DNA of 64,000 nucleotides, from NCBI GenBank assembly GCA_017408045.1, contig JAFQVL010000052.1, positions 1 through 64,000 of the forward strand, written 5' to 3'. The notes beneath the pieces are model-generated. The model worked only from the letters and a program-made list of their open reading frames with translations. It did no database searches and was not told the origin of the DNA. The position numbers were made by a program, and so were the translations under genes. This document shows, in pieces, positions 19,251 to 26,952 of the stretch (the stretch's first letter is position 1; each line of letters opens with the position of its first letter). This DNA is from Clostridia bacterium (GTDB lineage: Bacteria; Bacillota; Clostridia; Christensenellales; Borkfalkiaceae).

Positions 19251-20762
19251 GTGGGAAAAATCGGCATTATTGATTTAGGCTCGAACACCGCAAGGCTCGT
19301 GATCGTGGATATGTTCGCAGACGGACACTATATGGTGGTGGACGAGCTGAAGGAAAGCGTGCGCCTCGGGCAGGATATGGAGCGCGACGGTTTCTTAAAG
19401 CCGCAGCGCGTAGCGGAAACGATACGTACTTTAAAAATGTTCAAACGGCTTTGCGATGCCAGCAAGGTGGATAAGATTATCGCGGTGGGTACGGCGGCGG
19501 TAAGAAGGGCGAAAAATCAACGCTCCTTCTTGGACGAAATTCAAGCGACCTGCAACCTTCGTATTCGCGTGCTTTCCGAAGAGGAAGAGGCGACCCTCGT
19601 ATATCGCGGGGTCATCAACTCGATGGATATTCCCAAGGGCTTAATCTTGGAAATCGGCGGCGGCAGCACGAAGATCGTGTACTACAACCGTAGAAATATG
19701 CTCAATTACGCAACGTTGCCCTTTGGCGCGATCACGCTGACCGACCTGTTTGCGGCAGACGAAGACCCGATGGTGGCAACCCAGCACGTAGAGGAATTCT
19801 TTACCGAGCAGTTGAAGCAGTTGCCTTGGCTCAAGGAAGTCGACCCCGAAACGCAAATGATCGGCGTAGGCGGCTCGTTTAGAAACCTGTTCAAGATTTG
19901 TAAGTTGATTAAAAAGTATCCTTTGGATACCGTGCATAACTACAATATTGCCGTAGAGGATTTTGAAAACACCTATACGACCATTCGTTCTTTGGACGTG
20001 GACAAGCGTAAGAAGATGAAGGGCTTATCCCCTGCAAGGGCGGATCTTATGCCTGCGGCGATGGCGATCATTAAGGCGTTTACATCGTATATGGGTACGG
20101 AAACCTTTACCATCGGCTCTTGCGGTTTGCGCGAAGGCTTGATGATCAATTACGCGATGCCTATCACGCAGGAAAAGCCTATTTCCGACGTCTTAGGGTA
20201 CAGCCTTTCTACGCTGATAAAACATTACGAGTGCGACGAAAAGCACATCGAAAACACGGTGTCGCTGTCGGTACAGTTGTTTAGACAACTGCGCGTGCTG
20301 CACAAATTCCCTCGCCAGTATTTGAAGGTATTGAAGATTGCGGCAAGCTTGCATGATTGCGGCGGAAAAATGCGCTACTATAACCACCAAAAGAACAGTT
20401 GGTTTATCATATTAAACTCTGCGATTTATGGTGCGACCCATCGTGAAATCGTGCTGGCGGCGTTCGTGGCGGGCTGTCAAAAGCGGGACGACGTGAATAT
20501 GGTCGAATGGCAAAAATACAAGGACATCGTACTGGAAGAGGACTTGGATGCGGTGAAGAAACTGGGCGTGCTGTTGCGTATTGCCGAGGCGCTCGATAGA
20601 AGTAAAGCGGGCTTGGTAAGCGGTATCAATTGCGACGTTTTGGGTGGATCTGTCATCATGAAGACGGAAGTTTCCGGCGACGCCAGCTTAGAGTTGCGCG
20701 AGGCGGAAGCCGTGAACAACGAATTCAAAAAGGCGTTCCGAAAAAATCTTGAAATTCTGTAA
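19251..20762 (+). CDS. Ppx/GppA family exopolyphosphatase
   Basis: Hydrolyses inorganic polyphosphate and/or pppGpp in the cytoplasm, 503 aa. I chose the GTG at 19251 because AGAGGT lies 9 nt upstream and the conserved sequence starts there (GKIGIIDLGSNTARLVIVD); an ATG 39 codons upstream adds a basic, unconserved leader. The ASKHA phosphate loops are seen in DLGSNTARL and in EIGGGSTKIVYY. The second domain with GVGGSFRNL follows, and an HD-like helical region near residues 330-460 has LHDCGG. The two-domain layout matches Ppx of Firmicutes rather than short GppA. Confidence 0.88.
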   Translation: MGKIGIIDLGSNTARLVIVDMFADGHYMVVDELKESVRLGQDMERDGFLKPQRVAETIRTLKMFKRLCDASKVDKIIAVGTAAVRRAKNQRSFLDEIQATCNLRIRVLSEEEEATLVYRGVINSMDIPKGLILEIGGGSTKIVYYNRRNMLNYATLPFGAITLTDLFAADEDPMVATQHVEEFFTEQLKQLPWLKEVDPETQMIGVGGSFRNLFKICKLIKKYPLDTVHNYNIAVEDFENTYTTIRSLDVDKRKKMKGLSPARADLMPAAMAIIKAFTSYMGTETFTIGSCGLREGLMINYAMPITQEKPISDVLGYSLSTLIKHYECDEKHIENTVSLSVQLFRQLRVLHKFPRQYLKVLKIAASLHDCGGKMRYYNHQKNSWFIILNSAIYGATHREIVLAAFVAGCQKRDDVNMVEWQKYKDIVLEEDLDAVKKLGVLLRIAEALDRSKAGLVSGINCDVLGGSVIMKTEVSGDASLELREAEAVNNEFKKAFRKNLEIL

Positions 20763-20767
20763 AGGAG

Positions 20768-20800
20768 AAAACCGCCTTCGTCAGAGGGCGGTTTCTTTTT
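20768..20800 (+). terminator. Terminator of the Ppx/GppA gene
   Basis: AAACCGCC and GGCGGTTT form a stem followed by CTTTTT, starting six bases after the stop codon. Confidence 0.85.
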
Positions 20801-20884
20801 GTAGGACCGTATCACGTCAACCCAACAAACGTTTTTGTTGTCAATCAACCGTTTTCGCGATGCGACCTGTATAGGTGAAAAGTT

Positions 20885-21442
20885 ATGGAGTGGATTTTAG
20901 CAAGCGCGTCGCCTCGTCGGCGCGAACTTTTAAAAGCGTATATCCCCGTATTTGCGGTAATTCCTGCAAAAGGGGAAGAAAAAGCGGCGGTTGGGTTTAC
21001 TCCACAGCAGTTGGTTTGCGCTTTGGCGCGGCAAAAAGCGGAGGAGGTAGCGGCGCTGCCTGAGGTGCAGGGCAAGGCGGTCATCGGCAGCGACACCGTG
21101 GTGGCGTACGCAGGGGAAGTGCTTGGAAAACCCAAGGACGAGGCGGATGCAAAGCGGATGCTTACGATGCTCTCGGGGCAGGTGCACCAGGTATATACGG
21201 GTGTTTGCGTGATTTTGCCAAGCGGCGAACGCATCGTGGAGGCAGACTGCACGGACGTTGCATTCGAGGCTTTGGACGAGGCAACGATTGCGGCGTATAT
21301 CGCAACAGGTTCGCCGATGGATAAGGCTGGGGCATACGGTATTCAGGACGGCGGCTTGGTGAAAGGAATAGAGGGGAGTTATTCCAACGTAGTCGGTTTC
21401 CCCTGCGAACTGTTTGAAAAAATGCTCAAAAGGATAAAATAA
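20885..21442 (+). CDS. maf: Maf-type nucleotide pyrophosphatase
   Basis: House-cleaning nucleotide pyrophosphatase, 185 aa, cytosolic. The N-terminal ILASASPRRRELL is the Maf signature, and the central IGSDTVVAYAGEVLGKPKD and the C-terminal GIQDGGLVKGIEGSYSNVVGFP complete the fold. The family dephosphorylates dTTP, UTP or modified nucleotides and in Bacillus affects septation. AGGTG lies upstream of the ATG. Maf often neighbours mreB in Firmicutes, and an MreB-like gene follows 41 nt downstream here. Confidence 0.93.
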   Translation: MEWILASASPRRRELLKAYIPVFAVIPAKGEEKAAVGFTPQQLVCALARQKAEEVAALPEVQGKAVIGSDTVVAYAGEVLGKPKDEADAKRMLTMLSGQVHQVYTGVCVILPSGERIVEADCTDVAFEALDEATIAAYIATGSPMDKAGAYGIQDGGLVKGIEGSYSNVVGFPCELFEKMLKRIK

Positions 21443-21483
21443 GCATACCATGTACGCGTTTATGGACGGGAGAGTATAGGATT

Positions 21484-22491
21484 ATGATAAAATTAGCGAT
21501 TGATTTAGGGTCATCCGTAACGAAGATTTATCGCGCGGACGCCAACAACGGAATTGCGCTGTTCGAGCCTTCCTGCGTAGCCATTACGGGGGAAGAAGAA
21601 ACGGTGTGCGCTATCGGGAAAGAGGCAAAAAAACTGCTTGGAAAAACGACGGGCGGCACACATATCGTCTATCCTATTTACGAGGGCGTTATCGTTCATA
21701 AGGAGCTTGCGGTAAAGATGTTAAAGGAGTTTATCGCTCGCGCCGAACTTTTGCCGTACGTGCGACGCAGCGAAACGGTGTTTTCCGTTCCCTGCGGCAT
21801 CAGCGATGAACAGCTTGCCGATTATCAGGCGCTGGCAAAGGAGTGCGGCTTTAAGAGGGCGCACTTTATCGAAGTGCCTTACCTTGCGGTATACGGCAGC
21901 GGTATCGTGCTTTCCGATGAGTACCCCGTGTTCACGATTGATATGGGGGCAGGTATTACGAATATAGCGGTGGTGTCCTCAAGCGGTATGAACGCAGGCA
22001 TCTCCATCAACGTCGGAGGCAACGCCATGGATTTGTCTATCGCCGATAAAGTGGCGGAGTGCAAAGGCTTGAACGTCGGCACGCTGACTTCCGAGAGGAT
22101 TAAAAACGAAATCGGCTCTTTAAGCGAAAATGCGAGAGGGACGACGATTGCGGAGGGAAGTTCCGTGCAAACGTATATGCCTGCGTCCGCGTCCGTGCAC
22201 GCGCAGGAAATCGTAGGTAGTATACGCATGTATATTGATAAAGTAATCGAGTACGCGCAGCTGGTGTTGAACCAACTCCCTGCCGAGGTGGCGGCTGACG
22301 TACATCGCAGCGGCGTATTGCTGACGGGCGGGATTATGAAGTTGCCCTATTTGAGGGAGTATATCGAAATGCACCTGCAAATGCCAGCGACCGTGGCGGA
22401 CTCCCCGCATTTTGCGGTTGCGCGCGGCGGCGGTGTTGTTTTAAGGGAAAAGAAACTGTTGTCGAAAATCGAGTTATCCATACGGGATTAA
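21484..22491 (+). CDS. MreB/Mbl-like rod-shape actin
   Basis: Bacterial actin of the MreB family, 335 aa, expected to form membrane-associated filaments that guide cell-wall synthesis. The phosphate loops are IDLGSSVTKI at the N-terminus and TIDMGAGITNIAVV in the middle, and LLTGGIMKLPYL near the C-terminus is the adenosine motif. The length matches MreB. The gene sits beside maf as in other Firmicutes, but no mreC/mreD follows; a terminator lies immediately after the stop and then the accessory island. It is a somewhat divergent copy, so it may be an Mbl/MreBH-type paralogue. GGGAGAG lies about 10 nt before the ATG. Confidence 0.85.
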   Translation: MIKLAIDLGSSVTKIYRADANNGIALFEPSCVAITGEEETVCAIGKEAKKLLGKTTGGTHIVYPIYEGVIVHKELAVKMLKEFIARAELLPYVRRSETVFSVPCGISDEQLADYQALAKECGFKRAHFIEVPYLAVYGSGIVLSDEYPVFTIDMGAGITNIAVVSSSGMNAGISINVGGNAMDLSIADKVAECKGLNVGTLTSERIKNEIGSLSENARGTTIAEGSSVQTYMPASASVHAQEIVGSIRMYIDKVIEYAQLVLNQLPAEVAADVHRSGVLLTGGIMKLPYLREYIEMHLQMPATVADSPHFAVARGGGVVLREKKLLSKIELSIRD

Positions 22492-22492
22492 A

Positions 22493-22527
22493 AAATAGCC
22501 CTCTCGTCTGAGAGGGCTAAAATTTTT
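22493..22527 (+). terminator. Terminator of the mreB-like gene
   Basis: TAGCCCTCTC and GAGAGGGCTA form a 10-bp stem with a GTCT loop, followed by AAATTTTT. Confidence 0.85.
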
Positions 22528-22596
22528 CCATAGCACGTTCTTTGCGGTACAGCCAAAAAAATTTGCAAAAAATCGAAAAAATTTTTCAAAAACCCC

Positions 22597-22624
22597 TTGA
22601 CAAACGCAAAAAACCTGCTATAAT
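22597..22624 (+). promoter_or_regulatory. Strong consensus promoter of the large RNA
   Basis: TTGACA at 22597-22602 and TATAAT at 22619-22624 are both perfect matches, with a 16-nt spacer. No protein-coding gene follows for ~1.2 kb on this strand, so it drives the RNA at 22631-23292. Confidence 0.85.
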
Positions 22625-22630
22625 GAAGTT

Positions 22631-23292
22631 GAAAAGGAAAGAAACTAACAAAAAATGTTAGTAATTTTCATAAATAGTCAAGGAGAACTCCGATGAACTA
22701 ACGGGTTGTGCCGTCAGGGGACGGCAAAAGACCGCCGGGACGCGGCCGAAAAAATAGGCTTTATGGTAAAGCCAAATAAAAAAAAGGAGGGTATGAAAAG
22801 CGATGATTCCTTCCCACGAAGAGGCGAAAGCCTAAAAAGTAGCTAAAAACCAAAACTGAAAAGAAATACTCGGAGAGCGTATCCGCAAGAACGATATCGG
22901 CGGAAAATACGAGAAAAGGAGGTTTACGAGCATGATTCGCATGACTTCTATACAAAAAACCGAGCAAGGTGAGGATACTCCACAGGGCTGAGAACGCCAC
23001 CGACGGGAGGTCGGAAGAAGAAGAGGCTGTCTAAGATAGCCAAAATAAGAAAGGAGGTATCTTACCGATGATCTATATCCTGCAAGTAGGGTATCAGAGC
23101 ATGAAAAAGTAAGTGAGGTACAGACCAATGAACGAAATGTATGAGGGCGTTCGTTAAAAGGAAGTAGCCTAAAAAAAGAGAAAGGCAAAAAGCCAAAGAG
23201 CGACCATCCGTCGCAAGAAAAGGTGAAAACGAGAGAGAACGCTCACAACTGAATAGAAAGAAGATAACCCCTGCCGTGTGGCAGGGGTTTAT
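22631..23292 (+). ncRNA. Candidate large structured RNA with mini-ORFs
   Basis: About 660 nt between a perfect promoter and an intrinsic terminator (AACCCCTGCC-GTGT-GGCAGGGGTT at 23266-23289), with no credible protein gene on either strand. Many local stems are present: ACTAAC/GTTAGT (22644-22662), GCCGTC/GACGGC, GGCTTTA/TAAAGCC (22758-22774), AGGC-GAAA-GCCT (GNRA loop), CCGAC/GTCGG, GGCTGTC/GATAGCC and GCGAC/GTCGC, joined by A-rich linkers. AAGGAGG-type words occur at about 22680, 22786, 22917 and 23051. Four precede tiny ATG ORFs (17, 19, 14 and 9 codons at 22793, 22932, 23068 and 23128). Size and texture recall ornate large RNAs such as ROOL, GOLLD or OLE, but I cannot confirm membership in any. 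Confidence 0.65.
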
Positions 23293-23330
23293 TGTTGTGC
23301 GGACGGTGCTCACGTAAAAGAGCCTGCGTG

Positions 23331-24116
23331 TCAATCGGTTGTTGGAACGATATTCGGGGTGGGCTTATACCAATCTTCGTCTATGAAACGTTCGCCAAAC
23401 GCGCAACGGGCATAGTTAAAATATGCCGTGATTGCGCCTTGTTTGCCCTTATCGTTTTTAACGGCGCACAAAAAACTTTCCCCTTTTTTAATTCGTTCCA
23501 TATCTTGTATGGTCATAAAGTAATCCTTGCGATATACGCCAAGCACTTTATCGGCGTGATTATATAAATAAAAGTCGACCGTCGTGCAATCTATTCTATC
23601 GCAATCACGGCAAAGTTTCATTTGCGTTGTAACGAAAATCGTAATCCCAAGAGATTGCGCCAAATCTTTCAACCATTTTGCCCGCAACTTTGCTGATATA
23701 TCGGGAGAGAGCAGTTGAAATCCGTCTATAAAAACGCAGTCAAGCCCTTTTTCCGTTTTAAGTTTTATAAGTTCTATGCTGAACGAGATAAAATCATAAT
23801 CAAACGTCCATAAATGCAAGGTTTTGTTTAGTTTATTTTCTATCACTTCCTTAACGCTTTCCCGCACTTCTTTTTCGTGTTCATAGCGATTTAAGTTTCC
23901 AAGAACACAAGCAATATTGTTAAAACACGTGGTTATATTATCGGTTGACGACAAGTATAGGCATTTTTTATCCAAGCAATTTTTTGCAAGAATTTGCAAC
24001 GCCAACGTTGTTTTTCCCATACGGGGTCTGCCTGCAATTACGATTAACTCGCCTGGTTGGATTTCGCCCACCATTTCGTCAAATGCTTTGATTCCCGTGT
24101 TCAATCCGTTTTCCAT
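23331..24116 (-). CDS. Truncated DnaB-like RecA-fold ATPase
   Basis: Protein of 261 aa equal to the C-terminal RecA-like ATPase domain of DnaB helicase without the N-terminal DnaG-interaction domain. Walker A GRPRMGKTT lies near residues 29-37, Walker B is in LDCVFIDGFQLL, and FVTTQM follows as the sensor region. Several Cys (CRDCDRIDC) may be structural or metal-binding. AAGGAG lies 12 nt before the ATG. It is the last gene of an AT-rich five-gene operon that converges on the large RNA. A replicative role is unlikely because the protein is short. Phage-type or defence-associated ATPase is the likely setting, but no function is proven. Confidence 0.75.
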   Translation of the reverse strand: MENGLNTGIKAFDEMVGEIQPGELIVIAGRPRMGKTTLALQILAKNCLDKKCLYLSSTDNITTCFNNIACVLGNLNRYEHEKEVRESVKEVIENKLNKTLHLWTFDYDFISFSIELIKLKTEKGLDCVFIDGFQLLSPDISAKLRAKWLKDLAQSLGITIFVTTQMKLCRDCDRIDCTTVDFYLYNHADKVLGVYRKDYFMTIQDMERIKKGESFLCAVKNDKGKQGAITAYFNYARCAFGERFIDEDWYKPTPNIVPTTD

Positions 24117-24181
24117 AAAAATAAACTCTCCTTAACTTTTGTAAGGAGAGTTTATCATTTTTATTGTACCAATTTTGGGAT

Positions 24182-24346
24182 TTATTGTTCTTGAATATCG
24201 TAGAATTTATATGCGCCAACTCTAATTTTTCCTTGCGCGATATTCACGGCAGTTTCTCTTGAAGAACGAACTGTTTCGGAATAAGCCACAATTCCACAGC
24301 GGTATTGCGTTTCGGTGTGATAGTAACGAATGATAAACGTTTTCAT
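24182..24346 (-). CDS. Small hypothetical protein, 54 aa
   Basis: Small ORF reading MKTFIIRYYHTETQYRCG at its start and ending in YDIQEQ. AAAAGGAGAAATATC directly precedes the ATG, an excellent ribosome binding site. It lies in the same orientation between the 125-aa protein and the DnaB-like gene with short gaps (17 and 65 nt), so it belongs to the same operon. I recognise no family. Its length is below common ORF cut-offs, so it may be missed in annotations of relatives. Confidence 0.7.
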   Translation of the reverse strand: MKTFIIRYYHTETQYRCGIVAYSETVRSSRETAVNIAQGKIRVGAYKFYDIQEQ

Positions 24347-24363
24347 GATATTTCTCCTTTTTA

Positions 24364-24741
24364 TTATATTTTTCTCACAAAATAATACTGCTTATTTAAT
24401 GGCGCTAATAATTTCAAGTATTCAAATCCGTCCAAATTAGGCAAATTTGAATTTATTTCTATCCCCCAATTTTTTTCTTTTTCAACAACAATGAATATGC
24501 CTTTGAATAATATATCATTCAACAAAACTTTCCCTATTTGTTGTTCTTCGTCTATTGAAAATCCTTTCGATTCTATATCTAAAATTATTTTTTCAATGTT
24601 TTTAGTTTTTAATATATTTTTCGCCCAACGCTTTTGTTCTGCTTTTTCTTTTGATAACCCTGCTTTCTTTATACGTTGTTTGTTTTGACGATACATATCC
24701 ATCATATCTTTTTTGATTGATAGCCATTGAATAAAGCTCAT
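24364..24741 (-). CDS. Hypothetical protein, 125 aa
   Basis: Lys-rich N-terminal half (about residues 10-60) predicted helical, and a more beta-rich C-terminal half. AAAGGAG lies 8 nt before the ATG. It is the third gene of the operon, after the PD-(D/E)XK nuclease (42-nt gap) and before the 54-aa protein. Base composition is AT-rich like its neighbours and unlike the rest of the window. I do not recognise a family; a partner or immunity role for the nuclease is a guess. Confidence 0.65.
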   Translation of the reverse strand: MSFIQWLSIKKDMMDMYRQNKQRIKKAGLSKEKAEQKRWAKNILKTKNIEKIILDIESKGFSIDEEQQIGKVLLNDILFKGIFIVVEKEKNWGIEINSNLPNLDGFEYLKLLAPLNKQYYFVRKI

Positions 24742-24783
24742 AAATCACGCTCCTTTTGTTTTAGTAAAAGGAGTATAACACAC

Positions 24784-25803
24784 TTATTGTCCCATTTTTG
24801 GGATCATTGCGACTTTTTTCGCAAAATCCAAATAATCTTTTATACAGTTTTCTATCCAAGCGTTAAACTCTTCATAAGTAAGATTTTCGGTAAATGATTT
24901 CTTGATAATCCTAATTCTGTTTTTATATTTTTTATTCTCCCAACTCAATCGAGGATTCTCAAAACTTAAATTTTTAAGTTCTTCTTTGCGACTAAAAAGC
25001 GTTCTCCAGCCACAATCAGTATCCCATATTTTTATCCAAGCTGTACATTCCCACTCTCTAAAAATTAAACCAAGTTCTACCGTAGCGTTATTTGGTAAAT
25101 TCTTTTGAAGAAAGGTTTGCGCGTATCTTCCCTGGTAAATCTCTGTTCTACAACATTTCTCGTTTATTTTAGTTGAGTATTTTTCAATCAACCTTTTGCT
25201 ATACATTGTAAATACTGCATATGTTTTAGACCACTCGTAAACAGGTTTCGATTGATAATCAAAAAGGGCTTGATAAGTTTTTTTAATGTGTTCTATATAA
25301 TAATCAAGCACTTCGCTGTTTGTGGGAGCAATATCGCTAAAAATAGAGTGTATTTCTTTAATATCAAAAATATTTAGCCATTGAGCTTCTTTTATACGGT
25401 CTTTTTCTTCTTTCAAAATTTCTGCGGTTTTATAGAATACTTTATACACTTTTTCTATTGGATTTTCTTTATTTCCTATCAACCAGCGATTATGTTCTTC
25501 TATTTTTTTATTGTAGTTACTTAACTGCCAATGCTCTTCACTTGTTGTTTTATCTTCTATGACAATTAAGTATTTTTTATTATCAATGGTAAACCAAATA
25601 GATATGTCTATATATTTCCATTGAGCCATAGTTGTTAGATTTTCGATTTTAGAGAAATCAAGCTCGTCGCTTGTAAATTTATTAAAAAGTCTTCGACACA
25701 CTTGTCTTACCTTTTCATTTTTGCAATTATAATTTTCAAACAACCATCTTAAAAAAGCGTCTTGGGATAATTCTTTTGTTGCATAATCAAATAAATTTTT
25801 CAT
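24784..25803 (-). CDS. PD-(D/E)XK nuclease superfamily protein
   Basis: Predicted nuclease of 339 aa. The start at 25803 follows AAGGAG with 8 nt spacing; an in-frame ATG ten codons upstream overlaps the WYL gene. Residues near 55-90 read DISIWFTIDNKKYLIVIEDK followed by QLSNYNKKI, the D...(D/E)xK core and Gln-Tyr helix of the PDDEXK_4-type family. The N-terminus DAFLRWLFENY is also typical of that family. It lies 4 nt after the WYL regulator, so translation is probably coupled. The family is frequent in defence and mobile islands. AT-rich coding supports recent transfer. Confidence 0.8.
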   Translation of the reverse strand: MKNLFDYATKELSQDAFLRWLFENYNCKNEKVRQVCRRLFNKFTSDELDFSKIENLTTMAQWKYIDISIWFTIDNKKYLIVIEDKTTSEEHWQLSNYNKKIEEHNRWLIGNKENPIEKVYKVFYKTAEILKEEKDRIKEAQWLNIFDIKEIHSIFSDIAPTNSEVLDYYIEHIKKTYQALFDYQSKPVYEWSKTYAVFTMYSKRLIEKYSTKINEKCCRTEIYQGRYAQTFLQKNLPNNATVELGLIFREWECTAWIKIWDTDCGWRTLFSRKEELKNLSFENPRLSWENKKYKNRIRIIKKSFTENLTYEEFNAWIENCIKDYLDFAKKVAMIPKMGQ

Positions 25804-25807
25804 TTCT

Positions 25808-26791
25808 TTACTCCTTATATTTTTCATTTGCAACTTGTACGTTTTTCTGGATGCGTTCGCGCAACTCTTTCGGCGATAAAATTTCCACGGCGTTCATGTA
25901 TTGCATCGCCCAATATTCCATGGCGTTTACGCTTGCCTTTAACCGCACCCAAAACCGTCCGTCTTGCCGTTCTTCTATGCGAATATCCTTGCCAAACCAG
26001 TCCACGATTTGGTCGATTGCCCATCCGTCGGCAATAAATTCAATGGCTTGCGGCTCGTCGGCGAACATATAAGGGAGAGCCGATGAAAACCGCTTATAAT
26101 CAATTCCGCTTTCAAAGCCCTTGATCGAACGCAACGGCGTGGACGGCTCGTCCAAAATCACGATATTCGTAATCCGATCCATACGATAATACCGCATTTC
26201 TTGCCATTTTTCGTTGTAGCCCATCAAATAATAGCGTTGGTTATGCAGTATCATTTGATAGGGCGAAAGCGTTTGCTTTGACGTGCGGTGCAACTTCTTA
26301 TCCGCGCCGTATTTATTGTACTCAAAGCGTACCTGCCTGCCTCGTTCGATGGCTTCGTCCACGATTTCAATCGTGTAAAAGACGGAAACGTTCTCCGTTT
26401 TATTCCAATCGTTGACCGAGTAGATATTCTTCACGCGCGGACGGAAATAACGATTGCTTTGCGCACAAAGCCGTTCAATCAAATCCTTGGAATGTTTTGC
26501 GGTAATATATCCGCTTGATAAAACGCCGTCGATTAAAAGCCGAAGTTCGCTGTTTTCAAACGTTCTTTCCGCAAGATACGAGCCTTTTTTCGTCGTTTGA
26601 ATGTCGTATCCTGCCTCACACAAAAGGGAAATATTCCTGCCAAGTGCCTTTCTTTCAAGGATAAGACCATATTCGCTTTCCAAAAGTTCCACGATTTTAT
26701 CGTGTTTCATCGGGTGTTCACAATCGCTATGTTTTTCAAGAATTTGCAAAACGCGAATGAGCGCCAATTTTTTCGGTTCAAAACTTTCCAT
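25808..26791 (-). CDS. WYL-domain transcriptional regulator
   Basis: Regulator of 327 aa with an N-terminal winged-helix/HTH region (LALIRVLQILEKHS...KIVELLESEYG) and a WYL domain near residues 150-220, containing QRYYLMGYNEKW and RYYRMDRI. WYL proteins sense nucleic-acid or nucleotide ligands and often control phage-defence operons. The start at 26791 was chosen because a consensus promoter lies just upstream; longer in-frame starts lie across that promoter. It is the first gene of the five-gene AT-rich operon and may autoregulate it. Its GC content is higher than that of the following genes. Confidence 0.85.
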   Translation of the reverse strand: MESFEPKKLALIRVLQILEKHSDCEHPMKHDKIVELLESEYGLILERKALGRNISLLCEAGYDIQTTKKGSYLAERTFENSELRLLIDGVLSSGYITAKHSKDLIERLCAQSNRYFRPRVKNIYSVNDWNKTENVSVFYTIEIVDEAIERGRQVRFEYNKYGADKKLHRTSKQTLSPYQMILHNQRYYLMGYNEKWQEMRYYRMDRITNIVILDEPSTPLRSIKGFESGIDYKRFSSALPYMFADEPQAIEFIADGWAIDQIVDWFGKDIRIEERQDGRFWVRLKASVNAMEYWAMQYMNAVEILSPKELRERIQKNVQVANEKYKE

Positions 26792-26821
26792 CTCTACAAC
26801 CGCCTTTATTTTAGTATATTT

Positions 26822-26850
26822 ATTATACCAAAAATGTCGCAACAAGTCAA
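26822..26850 (-). promoter_or_regulatory. Promoter of the WYL-nuclease operon
   Basis: On the minus strand TTGACT (26850-26845), 17-nt spacer, TATAAT (26827-26822), about 30 nt before the WYL start. Confidence 0.85.
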
Positions 26851-26885
26851 GACGTAAATAAAAGTAGCGGTAAAGGAGTGTGGTA

Positions 26886-26938
26886 GGGCAGGGGTTTGCT
26901 CCTGCCGTAGAAAAAAGGGCGACCAATGGTCGCCCTTA
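26886..26938. repeat. Two adjacent GC-rich inverted repeats
   Basis: GGCAGG/CCTGCC (26887-26906) is followed by an almost perfect palindrome AAGGGCGACCA/TGGTCGCCCTT (26916-26937). The second can terminate the gene at 26953-27780. The pair sits at the right boundary of the accessory island and looks like a REP-type repeat. Confidence 0.6.
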
Positions 26939-26952
26939 CGAGGTGTATGTTT

